Below, piece by piece: positions 1-8,684 of a DNA stretch of 64,000 nt. The stretch lies in contig NZ_AP018227.1 in NCBI RefSeq assembly GCF_002368095.1, forward strand, positions 2,832,598-2,896,597. The letters run 5' to 3'. Source of the DNA: Calothrix parasitica NIES-267 (GTDB lineage Bacteria; Cyanobacteriota; Cyanobacteriia; Cyanobacteriales; Nostocaceae). The stretch's first letter is position 1; each line of letters opens with the position of its first letter. The notes beneath the pieces are model-generated. The model was not told the origin of the DNA. It did not search any database and was given only the letters and a program-made list of their open reading frames with translations. The position numbers and the translations under genes are program-made.

Positions 1-316
1 TTTTGACACCACTACGAGCGTCAATTTTGATTTCTGAACCTTCAACTGTTTTAGCTGATTTCAGTTTAGCCGCTTCAGCCGCCATGACCTTACCTGAAAC
101 AACGTGATAAGTCAAAATCTTCTTAAGTTTGGGAATATCCTGGAGTAATCCATCTACCGTGCCATCAGGAAGCTTAGCAAATGCGTCATCGCTAGGAGCG
201 AAAACGGTGAATGGTCCCTTGCCTTTGAGAGTATCGACCAAACCAGCAGCCTTAACAGCAGCAACTAAAGTATTGAAAGAACCAGCATTAACTGCGGTAT
301 CTACGATATCAGCCAT
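1..316 (-). CDS. Fasciclin (FAS1) domain protein, 3' end cut by window edge
   Basis: Reading the minus strand from an ATG at 316 gives [20 protein letters not shown] followed by [19 protein letters not shown] and [10 protein letters not shown], the H1 and H2 blocks of a fasciclin-like (FAS1) domain. About 105 residues are visible and the frame is still open at base 1. Cyanobacterial single-domain FAS1 proteins are usually about 130-140 residues, so only the last stretch is missing. There is no signal peptide, which is common for this short cyanobacterial class. The family mediates adhesion or protein-protein contacts; the role here is not known. The gene is divergent from the rbp gene at 754. 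Confidence 0.9.
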   Translation of the reverse strand, partial: MADIVDTAVNAGSFNTLVAAVKAAGLVDTLKGKGPFTVFAPSDDAFAKLPDGTVDGLLQDIPKLKKILTYHVVSGKVMAAEAAKLKSAKTVEGSEIKIDARSGVK

Positions 317-558
317 TTTTGTCACCCTTATGTATAATATATCTGACAGTTATTAGCATGACATCCTGCTGTTAGAAATCGTGTTCGAGAAAGCGTTTGA
401 GCAATGTATGGTTTGTATGAATTGTCTGATAACGATATCAAACTTTACAATTAGAAAATTGAGAATAACGAGCGAGCATTTTTGCTATGGGAACGCAATT
501 GCTATTAGAACCTAGTATTTCCAGATTAAGATAGATATTTATTTATTTTGATTTTGCG

Positions 559-753
559 ACCAAAGTATTTTTTTCTTTGGTGAAATTAATTTCGATTGTC
601 AATAAATAATGTTATAATTTAAACTGAGAACCAAAAGATTAACGATTAAGTTGATATTCAGTATCAAAGGTTTTTCCATAAAGTATTGAGCTATTTCTTT
701 TCCAATAATCTTCTCTCTCTAAACACAATACTCAATGAGAAGACAACAAAAAT
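559..753 (+). promoter_or_regulatory. Promoter and long leader of the rbp gene
   Basis: A TATAAT-like -10 hexamer lies at 613-618 with no convincing -35 at the standard spacing, which would give a leader of about 130 nt. A small hairpin ACCAAAG/CTTTGGT is at 559-581. In the leader, TCTTCTC (709-715) can pair with GAGAAGA (737-743), which covers the Shine-Dalgarno-like GAGAAG. AGTATTG (682-688) can pair with CAATACT (726-732). The two pairings interleave, so they are alternatives or a pseudoknot. Cold control of this gene class is known in cyanobacteria; the mechanism here is inference. The upstream part, 357-558, shows nothing recognisable. Confidence 0.45.
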
Positions 754-1041
754 ATGTCGATTTATGTCGGTAATTTATCTTACGAAGTCAATGAAGAAGC
801 CTTGAAAGGAATTTTTACCGAGTATGGATCTGTTAAGCGGGTTCAGATTCCCACCGACCGCGAAACAGGTCGTGTCCGAGGATTTGCTTTTGTAGAAATG
901 GAATCCGAAGCCGACGAAGAAAAAGCTATTGAAGCTTTAGAGGGAGCAGAATGGATGGAACGGACTCTAAAGGTTAACAAAGCTATGCCTCGTGAAGACA
1001 GAAGCTCATCTCGTGGTGGTCGTCGAAACAGCCGTTTCTAA
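754..1041 (+). CDS. RRM-type RNA-binding protein (cyanobacterial Rbp family)
   Basis: A 95-residue protein with one RNA recognition motif. RNP2 is IYVGNL (residues 3-8) and RNP1 is RGFAFVEM (about 42-49). A short basic Ser/Arg/Gly tail (RSSSRGGRRNSRF) follows. This is the usual size of cyanobacterial glycine-tailed Rbp proteins, which bind mRNA and accumulate in the cold. GAGAAG 11 bases upstream of the ATG serves as Shine-Dalgarno. It is a single-gene unit closed by a strong terminator. A close paralogue with the same first twelve residues (MSIYVGNLSYEV) lies at 29987-30265 next to rpsU. This copy has no rpsU neighbour. Confidence 0.95.
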   Translation: MSIYVGNLSYEVNEEALKGIFTEYGSVKRVQIPTDRETGRVRGFAFVEMESEADEEKAIEALEGAEWMERTLKVNKAMPREDRSSSRGGRRNSRF

Positions 1042-1062
1042 ACTTCAAATTTAAATAATAGA

Positions 1063-1125
1063 AAAAACGCTTCTGGGAATAAAGTAGATTAGCTCTACAT
1101 TACTTTCCTAGAAGCGTTTTTTTTT
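1063..1125 (+). terminator. Rho-independent terminator of rbp
   Basis: A long hairpin with outer arms AAAACGCTTCT and AGAAGCGTTTT, an inner AGTAGA/TCTAC stem, and a run of nine T. It starts about 20 bases after the rbp stop codon. Confidence 0.85.
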
Positions 1126-1166
1126 GGATAAACGAGAAACAATACAGTGTTGTAAGTTAGCGGAAT

Positions 1167-2225
1167 TTATGAAATAAATTGCTTTTTAATAAAAGGAGAA
1201 GTCATTGCTGCAAGAAGACTACCATAATCTAAGTTGAAATTGACTCCCATTCCAACTTTTAAACAAGAGTTTTTACACTCAAGAACAACATGATCGCTAC
1301 TAGATCCCAGTATTTCCGAATCGCAACTTAAGCCAGAAATGAGAGTATCCTGCTTTCCCAAAGCGATAATTGCTCTGGTATGGATACCGCGATTGACAAA
1401 AACCGGAACCTGACCAAAAGCATTTCGACCGATTTCCCCATAAGGTAGAGAGGGCTTTGATTTTGACTCGATAACTTCCGCAATCAATTTAAAAGCGTTG
1501 GTATTTAATGTTGGTATGGTTTTGCTGTGTGCGGTTTCATGTCCTAAAAGAATTGATTCTCCCAGACGTAGGTTATTAATTCGTCCCACCTCCCATGCTG
1601 ATTTGTACCATTCATAGTTAGCAGAATTTCCCCCAGAAGTTATGGATAGGTTAATGTGAAATTCCTTTTCCATCGCGTCGGTTAAGTCTGATAATTGCTG
1701 CATTTTCTGATTATCGGGCTTGATTCCCCCATAGCAAGCCAAATTACACCCTAGTCCCATGATTTTGATGTGAGGGAAGCAAAGAACTTTTTTAATGAAT
1801 GAGAAAACGTCGCGGGGAAGTATTCCTTCTCTCAAATCACCCATTTCTACCATTAAAATTATTTGATGGATTTTATTATGCCTCTTTGCATAAAAGTCAA
1901 GCTCTTTGATTGTTTCGATTTCCGTGTTGAGGCTAATATCTACATCTTCAACAACAGATTCTGCTTGACTTAAAGCGGTGCGGAGTAAAACAAAAGTTGC
2001 CGATACTCTAGCAATCTTCATTCTTTGAATGTTTTCCAAACGAGAGTCAGCAATATACTTTACACCTCCTCGAATCATAGCTTCTGCAATTAAAGGCTCT
2101 CCTAATACTGCTTTAGAGACTCCCATTAAAGAAATACCCTGTTGTCCGTAAAGTTCGCATAACATTCGAGCGTTATGCTGTATTTTGGATAGGGAAATTT
2201 CGATTCTTGGCATAAACGCTTTCAT
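1167..2225 (-). CDS. Fold-III PLP-dependent amino-acid racemase (alanine/ornithine racemase family)
   Basis: A 352-residue protein of the alanine racemase N-terminal TIM-barrel type. It opens with PRIEISLSKIQHNAR and has GVSKAVLGEP, where Lys38 is the likely PLP Schiff-base lysine. GGVKYIADSRLENI, ITSGGNSANYEW (phosphate-binding region) and the C-terminal beta-domain segment VGMGVNFNLDYGSLLAAM follow. This layout matches the alanine/ornithine racemase (Orr-like) group rather than biosynthetic Alr. The start may be Met1 (2225) or Met5 (2213). It lies 24 bases downstream of the DgcN-like gene on the same strand, so the two are probably one operon handling a D- or L-amino acid. The substrate cannot be read from sequence. 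Confidence 0.85.
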   Translation of the reverse strand: MKAFMPRIEISLSKIQHNARMLCELYGQQGISLMGVSKAVLGEPLIAEAMIRGGVKYIADSRLENIQRMKIARVSATFVLLRTALSQAESVVEDVDISLNTEIETIKELDFYAKRHNKIHQIILMVEMGDLREGILPRDVFSFIKKVLCFPHIKIMGLGCNLACYGGIKPDNQKMQQLSDLTDAMEKEFHINLSITSGGNSANYEWYKSAWEVGRINNLRLGESILLGHETAHSKTIPTLNTNAFKLIAEVIESKSKPSLPYGEIGRNAFGQVPVFVNRGIHTRAIIALGKQDTLISGLSCDSEILGSSSDHVVLECKNSCLKVGMGVNFNLDYGSLLAAMTSPFIKKQFIS

Positions 2226-2249
2226 GTATTTTATTTAAACGTTTTGCGT

Positions 2250-3368
2250 TTACCTTGTCGTTAATAAAGGAGTAGTCTGAGAATTTAGTTTGTTTTGACG
2301 GTCAAGACTTGGAAAACGATTACCTAAAGTACGAACTAGTTTTTTACAGCCAAAGGTTAACACATCTGTAGTTGGTAATTGAAGACGATTTTCATAGCCT
2401 TCGATAGTTTTCTTAATTTCTGTTTCTGTCATATTTTCATGGCTTAAGGCGATCGCAATTACCTGAGATTGAGAAATTGCTTCAATCAAAAGAATTTCAC
2501 TTTCAATTGTGGGCATGGTTAGATGGGGAAAATCACAGCGAAATTTCCTTCCTGGAGGGTGTTGCAAAATAATTCCATCGGGCATACTTCCTTTTAAAAT
2601 GCCTACAGAACTCATAAAAGCCGGGTGAGACACTGCACTTTGTCCTTCCACTAAAATAATATCGGGACTTTCTCGTTCAAAGGCTTGGACAACGGCATTT
2701 TCTATCTCCCCAATCACAAATTGAGACACTAGCGCATCGATGGATACACCATACCTTGCCCCTTGCATCAAGCCAGTTTGACCCGTCGCGACCAGTACGG
2801 ACTTGAGGCCCAAATTATTTAAAGATTTGTTTAATTCCACTGCGGTAGTCATTTTTCCGCAAGCGCAATCGGTACCCAAGACAGCAATTACGGGAATATT
2901 AACTTGAGAAATTTGTCCCGTAAACACATGGAGGTCTTTTAATTTAGGAGGTTTTCTGATGTCTTTAATTTCAATCTCACACTTAGCAGCCATCTCGCTA
3001 AACTCGGAATCATCAGAAAAGAATTGATGCAGACCATTAATTATATCCATTCCTTTAGTCATTGCTTCCAAGATTAAAGCTCTTTCTTCTGCGGGTATGG
3101 TCGCATCTAAAGGAGCTTTACCGTAGATATAGCAATCGGGAACGTTTGGTAATTGGTCTAAAGCTGAGTGTAAGTTAGCAAAAATGGGAATATAGTTTTT
3201 TTTATTATCTAATTCTTCTCCAGCATCCTTGCCAGCCAATGAACTATCGATTACACCGACAATATGATAAATTTCTGAATGCCGAACTAAACCGGCTGCG
3301 GTTTTGCCATCCATTAAGCCAAATTGATTTTCACAGTAAACTAAAGCTGTTTTTCTTGCGTTCGACAT
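2250..3368 (-). CDS. DUF1611 P-loop protein, DgcN-like (D-glutamate N-acetyltransferase family)
   Basis: About 372 residues from the ATG at 3368 (MSNARKTALVYCENQF); an upstream TTG at 3386 is less likely. The N-terminal Rossmann-like half carries VIDSSLAGKDAGE. The C-terminal half has the P-loop variant GTDCACGKMTT, followed by VATGQTGLMQGARYGVSIDA and LVEGQSAVSHP, as in DUF1611 proteins. The characterised member, DgcN, N-acetylates D-glutamate and works with the N-acetyl-D-Glu racemase DgcA, an enolase-superfamily enzyme. Here the partner is a fold-III PLP racemase instead. The family assignment is firm; the D-Glu activity is inferred by homology. A heptamer repeat lies just upstream. Confidence 0.8.
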   Translation of the reverse strand: MSNARKTALVYCENQFGLMDGKTAAGLVRHSEIYHIVGVIDSSLAGKDAGEELDNKKNYIPIFANLHSALDQLPNVPDCYIYGKAPLDATIPAEERALILEAMTKGMDIINGLHQFFSDDSEFSEMAAKCEIEIKDIRKPPKLKDLHVFTGQISQVNIPVIAVLGTDCACGKMTTAVELNKSLNNLGLKSVLVATGQTGLMQGARYGVSIDALVSQFVIGEIENAVVQAFERESPDIILVEGQSAVSHPAFMSSVGILKGSMPDGIILQHPPGRKFRCDFPHLTMPTIESEILLIEAISQSQVIAIALSHENMTETEIKKTIEGYENRLQLPTTDVLTFGCKKLVRTLGNRFPSLDRQNKLNSQTTPLLTTR

Positions 3369-3396
3369 TAAGATTATTTTTCCCAATATTTACAAA

Positions 3397-3424
3397 TGAA
3401 GGAAGAAGGAAGAAGGAAGAAGGG
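3397..3424. repeat. Short tandem heptamer repeat (GAAGGAA)
   Basis: Four period-7 copies of GAAGGAA-type units sit directly upstream of the DgcN-like gene. They are of the STRR type common in heterocystous cyanobacteria. Confidence 0.85.
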
Positions 3425-3470
3425 AAAGTTGTTAAAAACCTTCATTTGCTGAGTTTATAGCATTACGTGA

Positions 3471-3598
3471 ACCTATCCCACTAATAATATTTTTGTTGAA
3501 AAGCCCAAATATTGTTAGAGATAAAAACTAAAAATCATGCTTTTCACGAACATTTTACTTAAGTAAATAAACATTGTTAGAATAATGAGATAGGTTCG
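3471..3598. repeat. Possible small MITE-like inverted-repeat element
   Basis: AACCTATCCCA at the left and TGAGATAGGTT at the right form imperfect inverted ends, 8 perfect bases and then partial matching to about 20. They enclose about 130 bp of non-coding AT-rich DNA. No second copy is seen in the window and no target duplication was established. The rest of the 3369-4229 spacer holds only the palindrome at 3717-3758 and no coding frame that I can support. Confidence 0.35.
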
Positions 3599-3716
3599 TA
3601 GTTCGCTTAGGACATTAGGGAATGCCGAAACTTATAATCAGTCAACTTTTGACTTGCGTTTAAGTAAGCGAACAAAATTATTTACCCTTATTACAAGTTA
3701 AGGGAATTAACTCTAA

Positions 3717-3758
3717 TCATTGCGGTTGCTTTGTTTCACTCCGTTCCACTCGCAATGA
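3717..3758. repeat. Short palindromic repeat (TCATTGCG...CGCAATGA)
   Basis: Inverted 8-bp ends TCATTGCG and CGCAATGA flank a TTTCACTCCGTTCCACT core. The same core is found, inverted, in the larger element at 59154-59279 (AATGGAGCGAAGCGGAATGA). It is a dispersed intergenic repeat of a type widespread in cyanobacteria. Confidence 0.7.
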
Positions 3759-4229
3759 TATTATGTAATTAATTATGTTTAACTACTTATGATATAAATT
3801 TGACATAGAATATCTCCTCAATAAAAGGATGTAGAGATTATAGGTTCGGAGAGAAGTCTAAGTCGTTAGTCAAATACCCGAAAGTATTTCTCAATACGAT
3901 ATCATCGTAACGAGTAAATCTATACCAATACTAGAAAGATACAACTCTTATTAATAGGGAATAAGTACAATTCGTAATTCATTCCCTGTAATTACAATTC
4001 AGGGGCTTTGATGGAGTTTAATCCACGCTCTATATCGTTCCTTTTAAAACAAAAAATACTTAGTAATATATTGTAAATTACACCTAAAATGACTTAAATC
4101 ACCCTTATTTTACAAGAGTTTAAAAGCCCACTCAAATTCATATTGTGAAATTCTCAACGTCGTTACAAGGTCTTAATAACTTAATTAACATAAAACTTAA
4201 ATTGGAAGTGATTAATAGCTGTTCATCTA

Positions 4230-4598
4230 TTAAAATTTCTGCATATTATTGCTAACGGGGTCAAAATTAGGAGTAAAACGAGTGCTGTCATCGTAGCAAG
4301 CTCTATCGAGGTTGGCTCCATAAATCTTAGTATATTTAAGCTTAGCTCCTCGAAGATTACTATCTTTAAGATTTGCTCCGCTTAGATTGGCTCGGATTAA
4401 ATTAGCATTTGCTAAATTAGCACCTCCTAAATTAGCTCCCCACAATTTGGCTTTTGCTAAATTAGCATTTGTTAAATCAGCTGCAAACAAATTAATCCCA
4501 ACTAAATTGGCTCCTATTAGCTTAGCTTTAGCTAAATTAACTGCTGTAAAATCTCTTTCCCCAGCATCGTAACGTCGCTGTAATTCTTCAGCATCCAT
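4230..4598 (-). CDS. Pentapeptide repeat protein
   Basis: A 122-residue protein. After the short leader MDAEELQRRYDAGERDF it has about fifteen tandem A(N/D/K)LxX units (AKAKL, IGANL, VGINL, FAADL, TNANL, AKAKL, WGANL and so on). The repeats end at YGANLDRACYDD. Pentapeptide repeats fold as a right-handed beta-helix; no catalytic function is known for most cyanobacterial members. The leader resembles that of the pentapeptide protein at 40802-41407 (MDLEELLRRYRRGERNF), so the two are paralogous. It lies 14 bases downstream of the 99-residue gene on the same strand, a likely two-gene operon. Confidence 0.9.
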   Translation of the reverse strand: MDAEELQRRYDAGERDFTAVNLAKAKLIGANLVGINLFAADLTNANLAKAKLWGANLGGANLANANLIRANLSGANLKDSNLRGAKLKYTKIYGANLDRACYDDSTRFTPNFDPVSNNMQKF

Positions 4599-4612
4599 TT
4601 TATTTAACCTTT

Positions 4613-4912
4613 TTATTTAATCTTTGTTAATAATTTTGCAGCTATTTGATTCCACTCTTCATCTAAGCTCAGATTGGATTCCGATTTACCGCTACGGTTA
4701 TACCAGTAGCGAGCATTGTTTAAATCACCTTCTCTACGATGCAAATATGCATGAACCCAAGCAGTATCGCTATCGCTAGCATCTCCTATGAATTCGTGAG
4801 CTTCATCCCAACCATATTTTTTGTCGTACCATAAACCTTGTAATGATAAAGGTAGAGAAGCTGGACACTTTTCCAATGTTTGTATAGATTTCTTAAATTC
4901 TTCTAAATTCAT
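4613..4912 (-). CDS. Small conserved protein of unknown function
   Basis: A 99-residue soluble protein I cannot assign by name. It is rich in Trp and Tyr (LQGLWYDKKYGWDEAHEF, TAWVHAYLHRREGD, NARYWYNRSGK). The AWVHAYLHRREGDLNNARYW segment has the spacing of a TPR-like helix pair. No signal peptide or membrane helix is visible. It is the first gene of the pair with the pentapeptide protein at 4230-4598. Confidence 0.7.
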   Translation of the reverse strand: MNLEEFKKSIQTLEKCPASLPLSLQGLWYDKKYGWDEAHEFIGDASDSDTAWVHAYLHRREGDLNNARYWYNRSGKSESNLSLDEEWNQIAAKLLTKIK

Positions 4913-5225
4913 TTTGCCAGAAAAATTATTAAAGATTTAAATTCAAGAGATAAATTTATTATTTCTGCTTTTTTCTCTAAATACTTGTATCTTAGGGTAT
5001 AAATTGGGTTAAATTGCAGTGAAATCAGAAATATGTACGCATACAGGTAATCGTATTAACTTGATATCGTTTGGTAGAGAAACTATAATTTCTTATCATC
5101 TTTACATGAGAAACAAATACAAAAAATATTTTTATTGATAGTAAAGAGTATTTAAGAAATTTAGTTATCCAGTAAATAATGTTAAATATTTTAATCGCGA
5201 TTTTGATAATTATGGAGTTAGCTAG
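4913..5225. other. Divergent intergenic region
   Basis: About 313 bases of AT-rich sequence between divergent genes. GGAG at 5215-5218 is a plausible ribosome-binding site for the gene at 5226. I see no repeat element and no further gene. Confidence 0.5.
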
Positions 5226-5867
5226 ATGATTTTAAGTAAAATTAAAGGCTTATGGATGATTTTCACCGCTTTTATCCCAATTATTTGGATAGTTATTCTT
5301 TTAAATATAATTTTTGATGTCAATCATCTAGCACATAGTTCAGTAAAGACAATTAATAGTTCTTTTTCCGGAATGATAGCGACATTAGATAATTCTACGA
5401 ATTCTCTTAGTAATTCAGTAGAACCTATTCGTAATTTAGAAAATACTCTATCTGAGGTGTCTCAGAAAGTGAATAATATTCCTGTAAATATTAAAACTCC
5501 TGCAATTTCACTGACCGATGCAAAATTACCCTTTGAATTGCCTACTATTCCTAGTTTTGATATTTTTATACCCGGACTCAAAGATGTAAAAAATATCTTA
5601 GCTAATAACTTTGATATCTTGAATAAATTCAATCAGGAAATTAGCAGTATTGCTGGTTTTGAACAAACCCAAAGATATTATCAAGGAATTATTTTAAGCA
5701 TGCAAGAATCAATCAAAGAAATGCAAATAATCGCTTTTAAAATAATTGCTTTAGTTGTTATCGGAGCAATCATAGTTATTCCCTTCTTAGTTAAGCTAAT
5801 AATTACCCCTTATATTCGATGGACTCGAAATAGAATTACAACAGGATGGAAGCTAATTAGTAGTTAG
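5226..5867 (+). CDS. Two-TM membrane protein with helical middle, unknown function
   Basis: A 213-residue protein. A hydrophobic helix near the N-terminus (IFTAFIPIIWIVILLNIIF) is followed by about 140 polar residues rich in Ser, Asn, Leu and Ile, suggesting a helical or coiled-coil middle (SLSNSVEPIRNLENTLSEV). A second strong helix lies near the C-terminus (IIALVVIGAIIVIPFLVKLI), then a short basic tail. The layout suggests a periplasmic or lumenal helical domain held at both ends. I do not recognise the family. GGAG lies 8 bases before the ATG. Confidence 0.7.
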   Translation: MILSKIKGLWMIFTAFIPIIWIVILLNIIFDVNHLAHSSVKTINSSFSGMIATLDNSTNSLSNSVEPIRNLENTLSEVSQKVNNIPVNIKTPAISLTDAKLPFELPTIPSFDIFIPGLKDVKNILANNFDILNKFNQEISSIAGFEQTQRYYQGIILSMQESIKEMQIIAFKIIALVVIGAIIVIPFLVKLIITPYIRWTRNRITTGWKLISS

Positions 5868-6000
5868 AAAAAGGTTAAAGGTTAAAGGTTAAATAAGGCT
5901 AAATATAATTATTTAATTTTAACTCATAACTCCTAACTCCTAACTCCTAACTCCTAACTTCTAACTGATTATTAATAATCCAAAATCCAAAATCCAAAAT
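5868..6000. repeat. Cluster of three STRR heptamer families
   Basis: Consecutive tandem heptamers: GGTTAAA (5873-5893), CTAACTC/AACTCCT (5928-5962) and CCAAAAT (5980-6003). They fill the spacer between convergent genes and reach the stop codon of the amidotransferase gene. Confidence 0.9.
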
Positions 6001-6774
6001 CTAAAATCCCTTAACCGGTTCTCCATCAAGAAAAGTAAGTAATTCCCCCGGCTGAATTTGCGTCCAAACTTCATTATCTGTAAGCGGAGTTGTAGCGATA
6101 ACAGCAACTCTATCCTTGGGACGAGTTAATTCATTAAAATCCACTGTTACATCTTCATCGATTAAATGAGCAGCAGCAAAAGGTGCTTTGCGGACAATAT
6201 AACAAAGCTTGGTTGAACCATGAGCAAAAAAGTGTTCCCCGTCAGTTAATAAATAATTAAATATACCGTGCTTAGCAATTCTGTCAGTAATTCTTTTCAA
6301 AATCGGGAACAGTGCTTCTAAAGGTGGTTTTACCATCGGAAATTGTTGTCTCAAACTTTCTAAAATCAAACAGAAAGCTTTTTCACTATCTGTATTTCCG
6401 ACAGGTTCATAAAAGTCCATAAACGGTAAATCAAAATCTTTTAAATCACCATTATGAGCAAAAACCCAGTATCTTCCCCATAGCTCTCTACGGAAAGGAT
6501 GACAGTTCTCTAAAATAATTTCACCTTGAGTTGCTTTGCGAATATGAGCTATTACATGGGTCGAATGAATCGGATATTTTCTTACAAAATCCGCGATTTG
6601 AGAATTTACTGAAGATTGAGCATCCATAAAAATTCTACAACCCTTACCTTCAAAAAAAGCAATACCCCAACCATCTTTGTGGTCATCAGTTTTACCTCCC
6701 CGAGCCGAAAACCCTTCAAAAGAAAAGCAAATATCAGTCGGTACGTTGCAATTCATTCCTAGAAGTTGACACAT
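6001..6774 (-). CDS. Class II glutamine amidotransferase (YafJ/DUG3-like)
   Basis: A 257-residue protein. It begins MCQLLGMNCN, so removal of Met exposes the N-terminal nucleophile Cys2 typical of Ntn class II amidotransferases. Further family marks are HKDGWGIAFFEGKG, HVIAHIRKAT, NCHPFRRELWG, VFAHNGDL and GNTDSEKAFC. This is the stand-alone YafJ/DUG3-like group with no synthetase domain, whose members hydrolyse glutamine or gamma-glutamyl dipeptides. The exact substrate here is unknown. It is flanked on both sides by STRR arrays and transcribed alone. Confidence 0.9.
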   Translation of the reverse strand: MCQLLGMNCNVPTDICFSFEGFSARGGKTDDHKDGWGIAFFEGKGCRIFMDAQSSVNSQIADFVRKYPIHSTHVIAHIRKATQGEIILENCHPFRRELWGRYWVFAHNGDLKDFDLPFMDFYEPVGNTDSEKAFCLILESLRQQFPMVKPPLEALFPILKRITDRIAKHGIFNYLLTDGEHFFAHGSTKLCYIVRKAPFAAAHLIDEDVTVDFNELTRPKDRVAVIATTPLTDNEVWTQIQPGELLTFLDGEPVKGF

Positions 6775-6777
6775 TTA

Positions 6778-6860
6778 TCAATTATTCAATTATTAGTTAT
6801 TCAATTATCAATTATCAATTATCAGTTATCAGTTATCAGTCAACAGTTAACAGTTATAAC
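6778..6860. repeat. STRR array (TTATCAA/TTATCAG heptamers)
   Basis: Tandem TTATCAA, TTATCAG and AACAGTT heptamers begin within four bases of the amidotransferase start codon, so they form its immediate leader. Confidence 0.85.
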
Positions 6861-7045
6861 TGAGTAATTATTTGACAAGGTAGTCAGAGATTTATACAAT
6901 ACATATGTTCTATGGTTTAGGGTAGTATTTTATCACCTCCCAATAAGAAAACGAAATCTCTGAACAAGACTCCCGAATTAGTATATAATGTTTCATTTTG
7001 GATTGTAATATAATTACTTAACCAATTACCAATTGCCTAAAAAAA

Positions 7046-7666
7046 ATGATTGACGAAGGTTATATAAAATATCAATGCAACTGGATTAAATCAGAACCAA
7101 TAGATTTAAATGAGATAGCAGAACTCAACAAATGGCGAAATAAACTTTATGAATTGGGTTTAATTGGTGAATATGAGAATGGTATTGGATTTGGTAATAT
7201 TAGCATCCGTTATTTTCAACCAGAGCAATTTATCATTTCTGGTACGCAAACAGGTAATTTACCATTTTTGAACGAACAGTATTATACAAGAGTCACTAAA
7301 TTTGATTTAGAGCAGAATTCTTTAACTTGTTATGGACCAATAAAAGCTTCTTCCGAGTCTTTAACTCACGCTACATTATATCAGACAGATAAGACAGTGA
7401 ATGCGATTATTCACGTTCACAATTTAGAACTTTGGCAAAAACTAATGTATAAAGTTCCCACAACAGAAAAACATGTTCCCTACGGAACACCGGAAATGGC
7501 AAAGGAAATTATCAGATTATTCAAACAAGATAATTTAATCGACACAAAAATATTAGTTATGTCCGGACATGAAGAAGGTATCATTTCCTTCGGAACAAAC
7601 TTAGAAGAAGCAGCAAATATACTTCTAGATAGATACAATGAATTAATTCCTGTACAAATAGTTTAG
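7046..7666 (+). CDS. Class II aldolase/adducin-family protein
   Basis: A 206-residue protein with the class II aldolase fold: GFGNISIRY (substrate loop), FIISGTQTG, THATLYQTDKTVNAIIHVHN with the HxH zinc pair, and VMSGHEEGIISFG containing the third zinc His. Family members are L-fuculose- or L-ribulose-phosphate aldolases/epimerases and methylthioribulose-1-phosphate dehydratases. Sequence alone does not separate these. The length is normal. Upstream genes are unrelated and it appears monocistronic. Confidence 0.85.
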   Translation: MIDEGYIKYQCNWIKSEPIDLNEIAELNKWRNKLYELGLIGEYENGIGFGNISIRYFQPEQFIISGTQTGNLPFLNEQYYTRVTKFDLEQNSLTCYGPIKASSESLTHATLYQTDKTVNAIIHVHNLELWQKLMYKVPTTEKHVPYGTPEMAKEIIRLFKQDNLIDTKILVMSGHEEGIISFGTNLEEAANILLDRYNELIPVQIV

Positions 7667-7925
7667 ATATATTTATTAAATTTGTGTTTAAAAATACAAA
7701 ATTTTAAACATCAGCAAATTAAATTTTCCGGATAGGGATAAGCTTTTTTTAATCTATTCAAGCAAATAATCAATAGTTTAAATTATCAACCATTGAACCA
7801 ATAGCAATATACAAGCTGTATCTATCAAAATATAGTCATAGAAAGGGTTTCAATAAAATGGACATCTAATGAAAAAGTAGTTTAATATGGCAGGAAAGAG
7901 CATTCATATTTCTTAATAACACAAA

Positions 7926-8684
7926 ATGCTTGACCCAGCTTTATGTCATCGTCCTGTTAGCCAATGGCTCGGAATCAAATCAATGATTATCGATTGGCTA
8001 ATGACTCCAACTTTAATAGTATTACCGTTAGTATTTTTGATTTTTCTACCTTGGATTGTTCCAAGATTTCGTTGGAAACGTCTATGGAGTGGCTTCGGAA
8101 CTTTATTGTTAGTAACTTATTTTAGCGCTCAATTTCCTTTAACTACGGCTGTTGCAAACAAAGGTTTAGTTGCATTTGTTCCTCCAGATAAAGGTCAAGT
8201 TGCAGATGCAATAGTTGTATTAGGACGTGGAGAAGCTTTTAGAAAATCTAGAATTCAAGTAGCAGCAAATCTTTGGGAATCGCAAAGAGCACCTTTGATT
8301 TTTGCAAGTGGTTCAGGTGATGGAAGCGAAATAGCGAATGGATTACAGCAAAAAGGTATTCCTTCGGAAGCACTCAACGAAGAACATTGTTCGCGAACTA
8401 CTAAAGAAAACGCTATATTTACAGCTTATGTACTAAAACCCCAAGGTATTAATAAAATTATTTTAGTTACAGACCCTCCTCATATGTTGCGCTCCCTGCT
8501 AACATTTCGGAATGCAGGATTTGAAGTAATTCCCCATCAAAGTCCAGCACCTCATCTGACTCAAACTAGAAAAGCAATGATGATGATTTACGAATACATG
8601 GGCTTAGTTAAATACGGTTTGAAAGGAGAATTTGTCCCTCAAAACATGGCTCAAAAAGAGCAAATGCAAACGGGTCATGGGTAA
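7926..8684 (+). CDS. DUF218 (YdcF/SanA/ElyC-like) membrane-anchored protein
   Basis: A 252-residue protein. Two N-terminal hydrophobic helices (TLIVLPLVFLIFLPWIV and a second around LLLVTYFSAQFPLTTAV) are followed by the DUF218 domain: DAIVVLGRG, PLIFASGSGDGSEIANGLQQ, SRTTKENAIFT and KIILVTDPPHMLRSLLTFRNA. ElyC and SanA relatives act at the cell envelope in Gram-negative bacteria. A second Met at 7983 is an alternative start that would retain both helices. The gene has no co-directional partner close by. Confidence 0.85.
   Translation: MLDPALCHRPVSQWLGIKSMIIDWLMTPTLIVLPLVFLIFLPWIVPRFRWKRLWSGFGTLLLVTYFSAQFPLTTAVANKGLVAFVPPDKGQVADAIVVLGRGEAFRKSRIQVAANLWESQRAPLIFASGSGDGSEIANGLQQKGIPSEALNEEHCSRTTKENAIFTAYVLKPQGINKIILVTDPPHMLRSLLTFRNAGFEVIPHQSPAPHLTQTRKAMMMIYEYMGLVKYGLKGEFVPQNMAQKEQMQTGHG

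Noticed and set aside
129-356. 75-codon plus-strand frame
   Set aside because: Antisense to the fasciclin gene.
3369-4229. Possible small RNA or riboswitch in the long spacer
   Set aside because: Only short inverted repeats were seen; no conserved riboswitch core or clear promoter-terminator pair.
5868-6000. Tandem repeats considered as a CRISPR array
   Set aside because: Units are seven bases with no spacers; this is an STRR cluster, not CRISPR.
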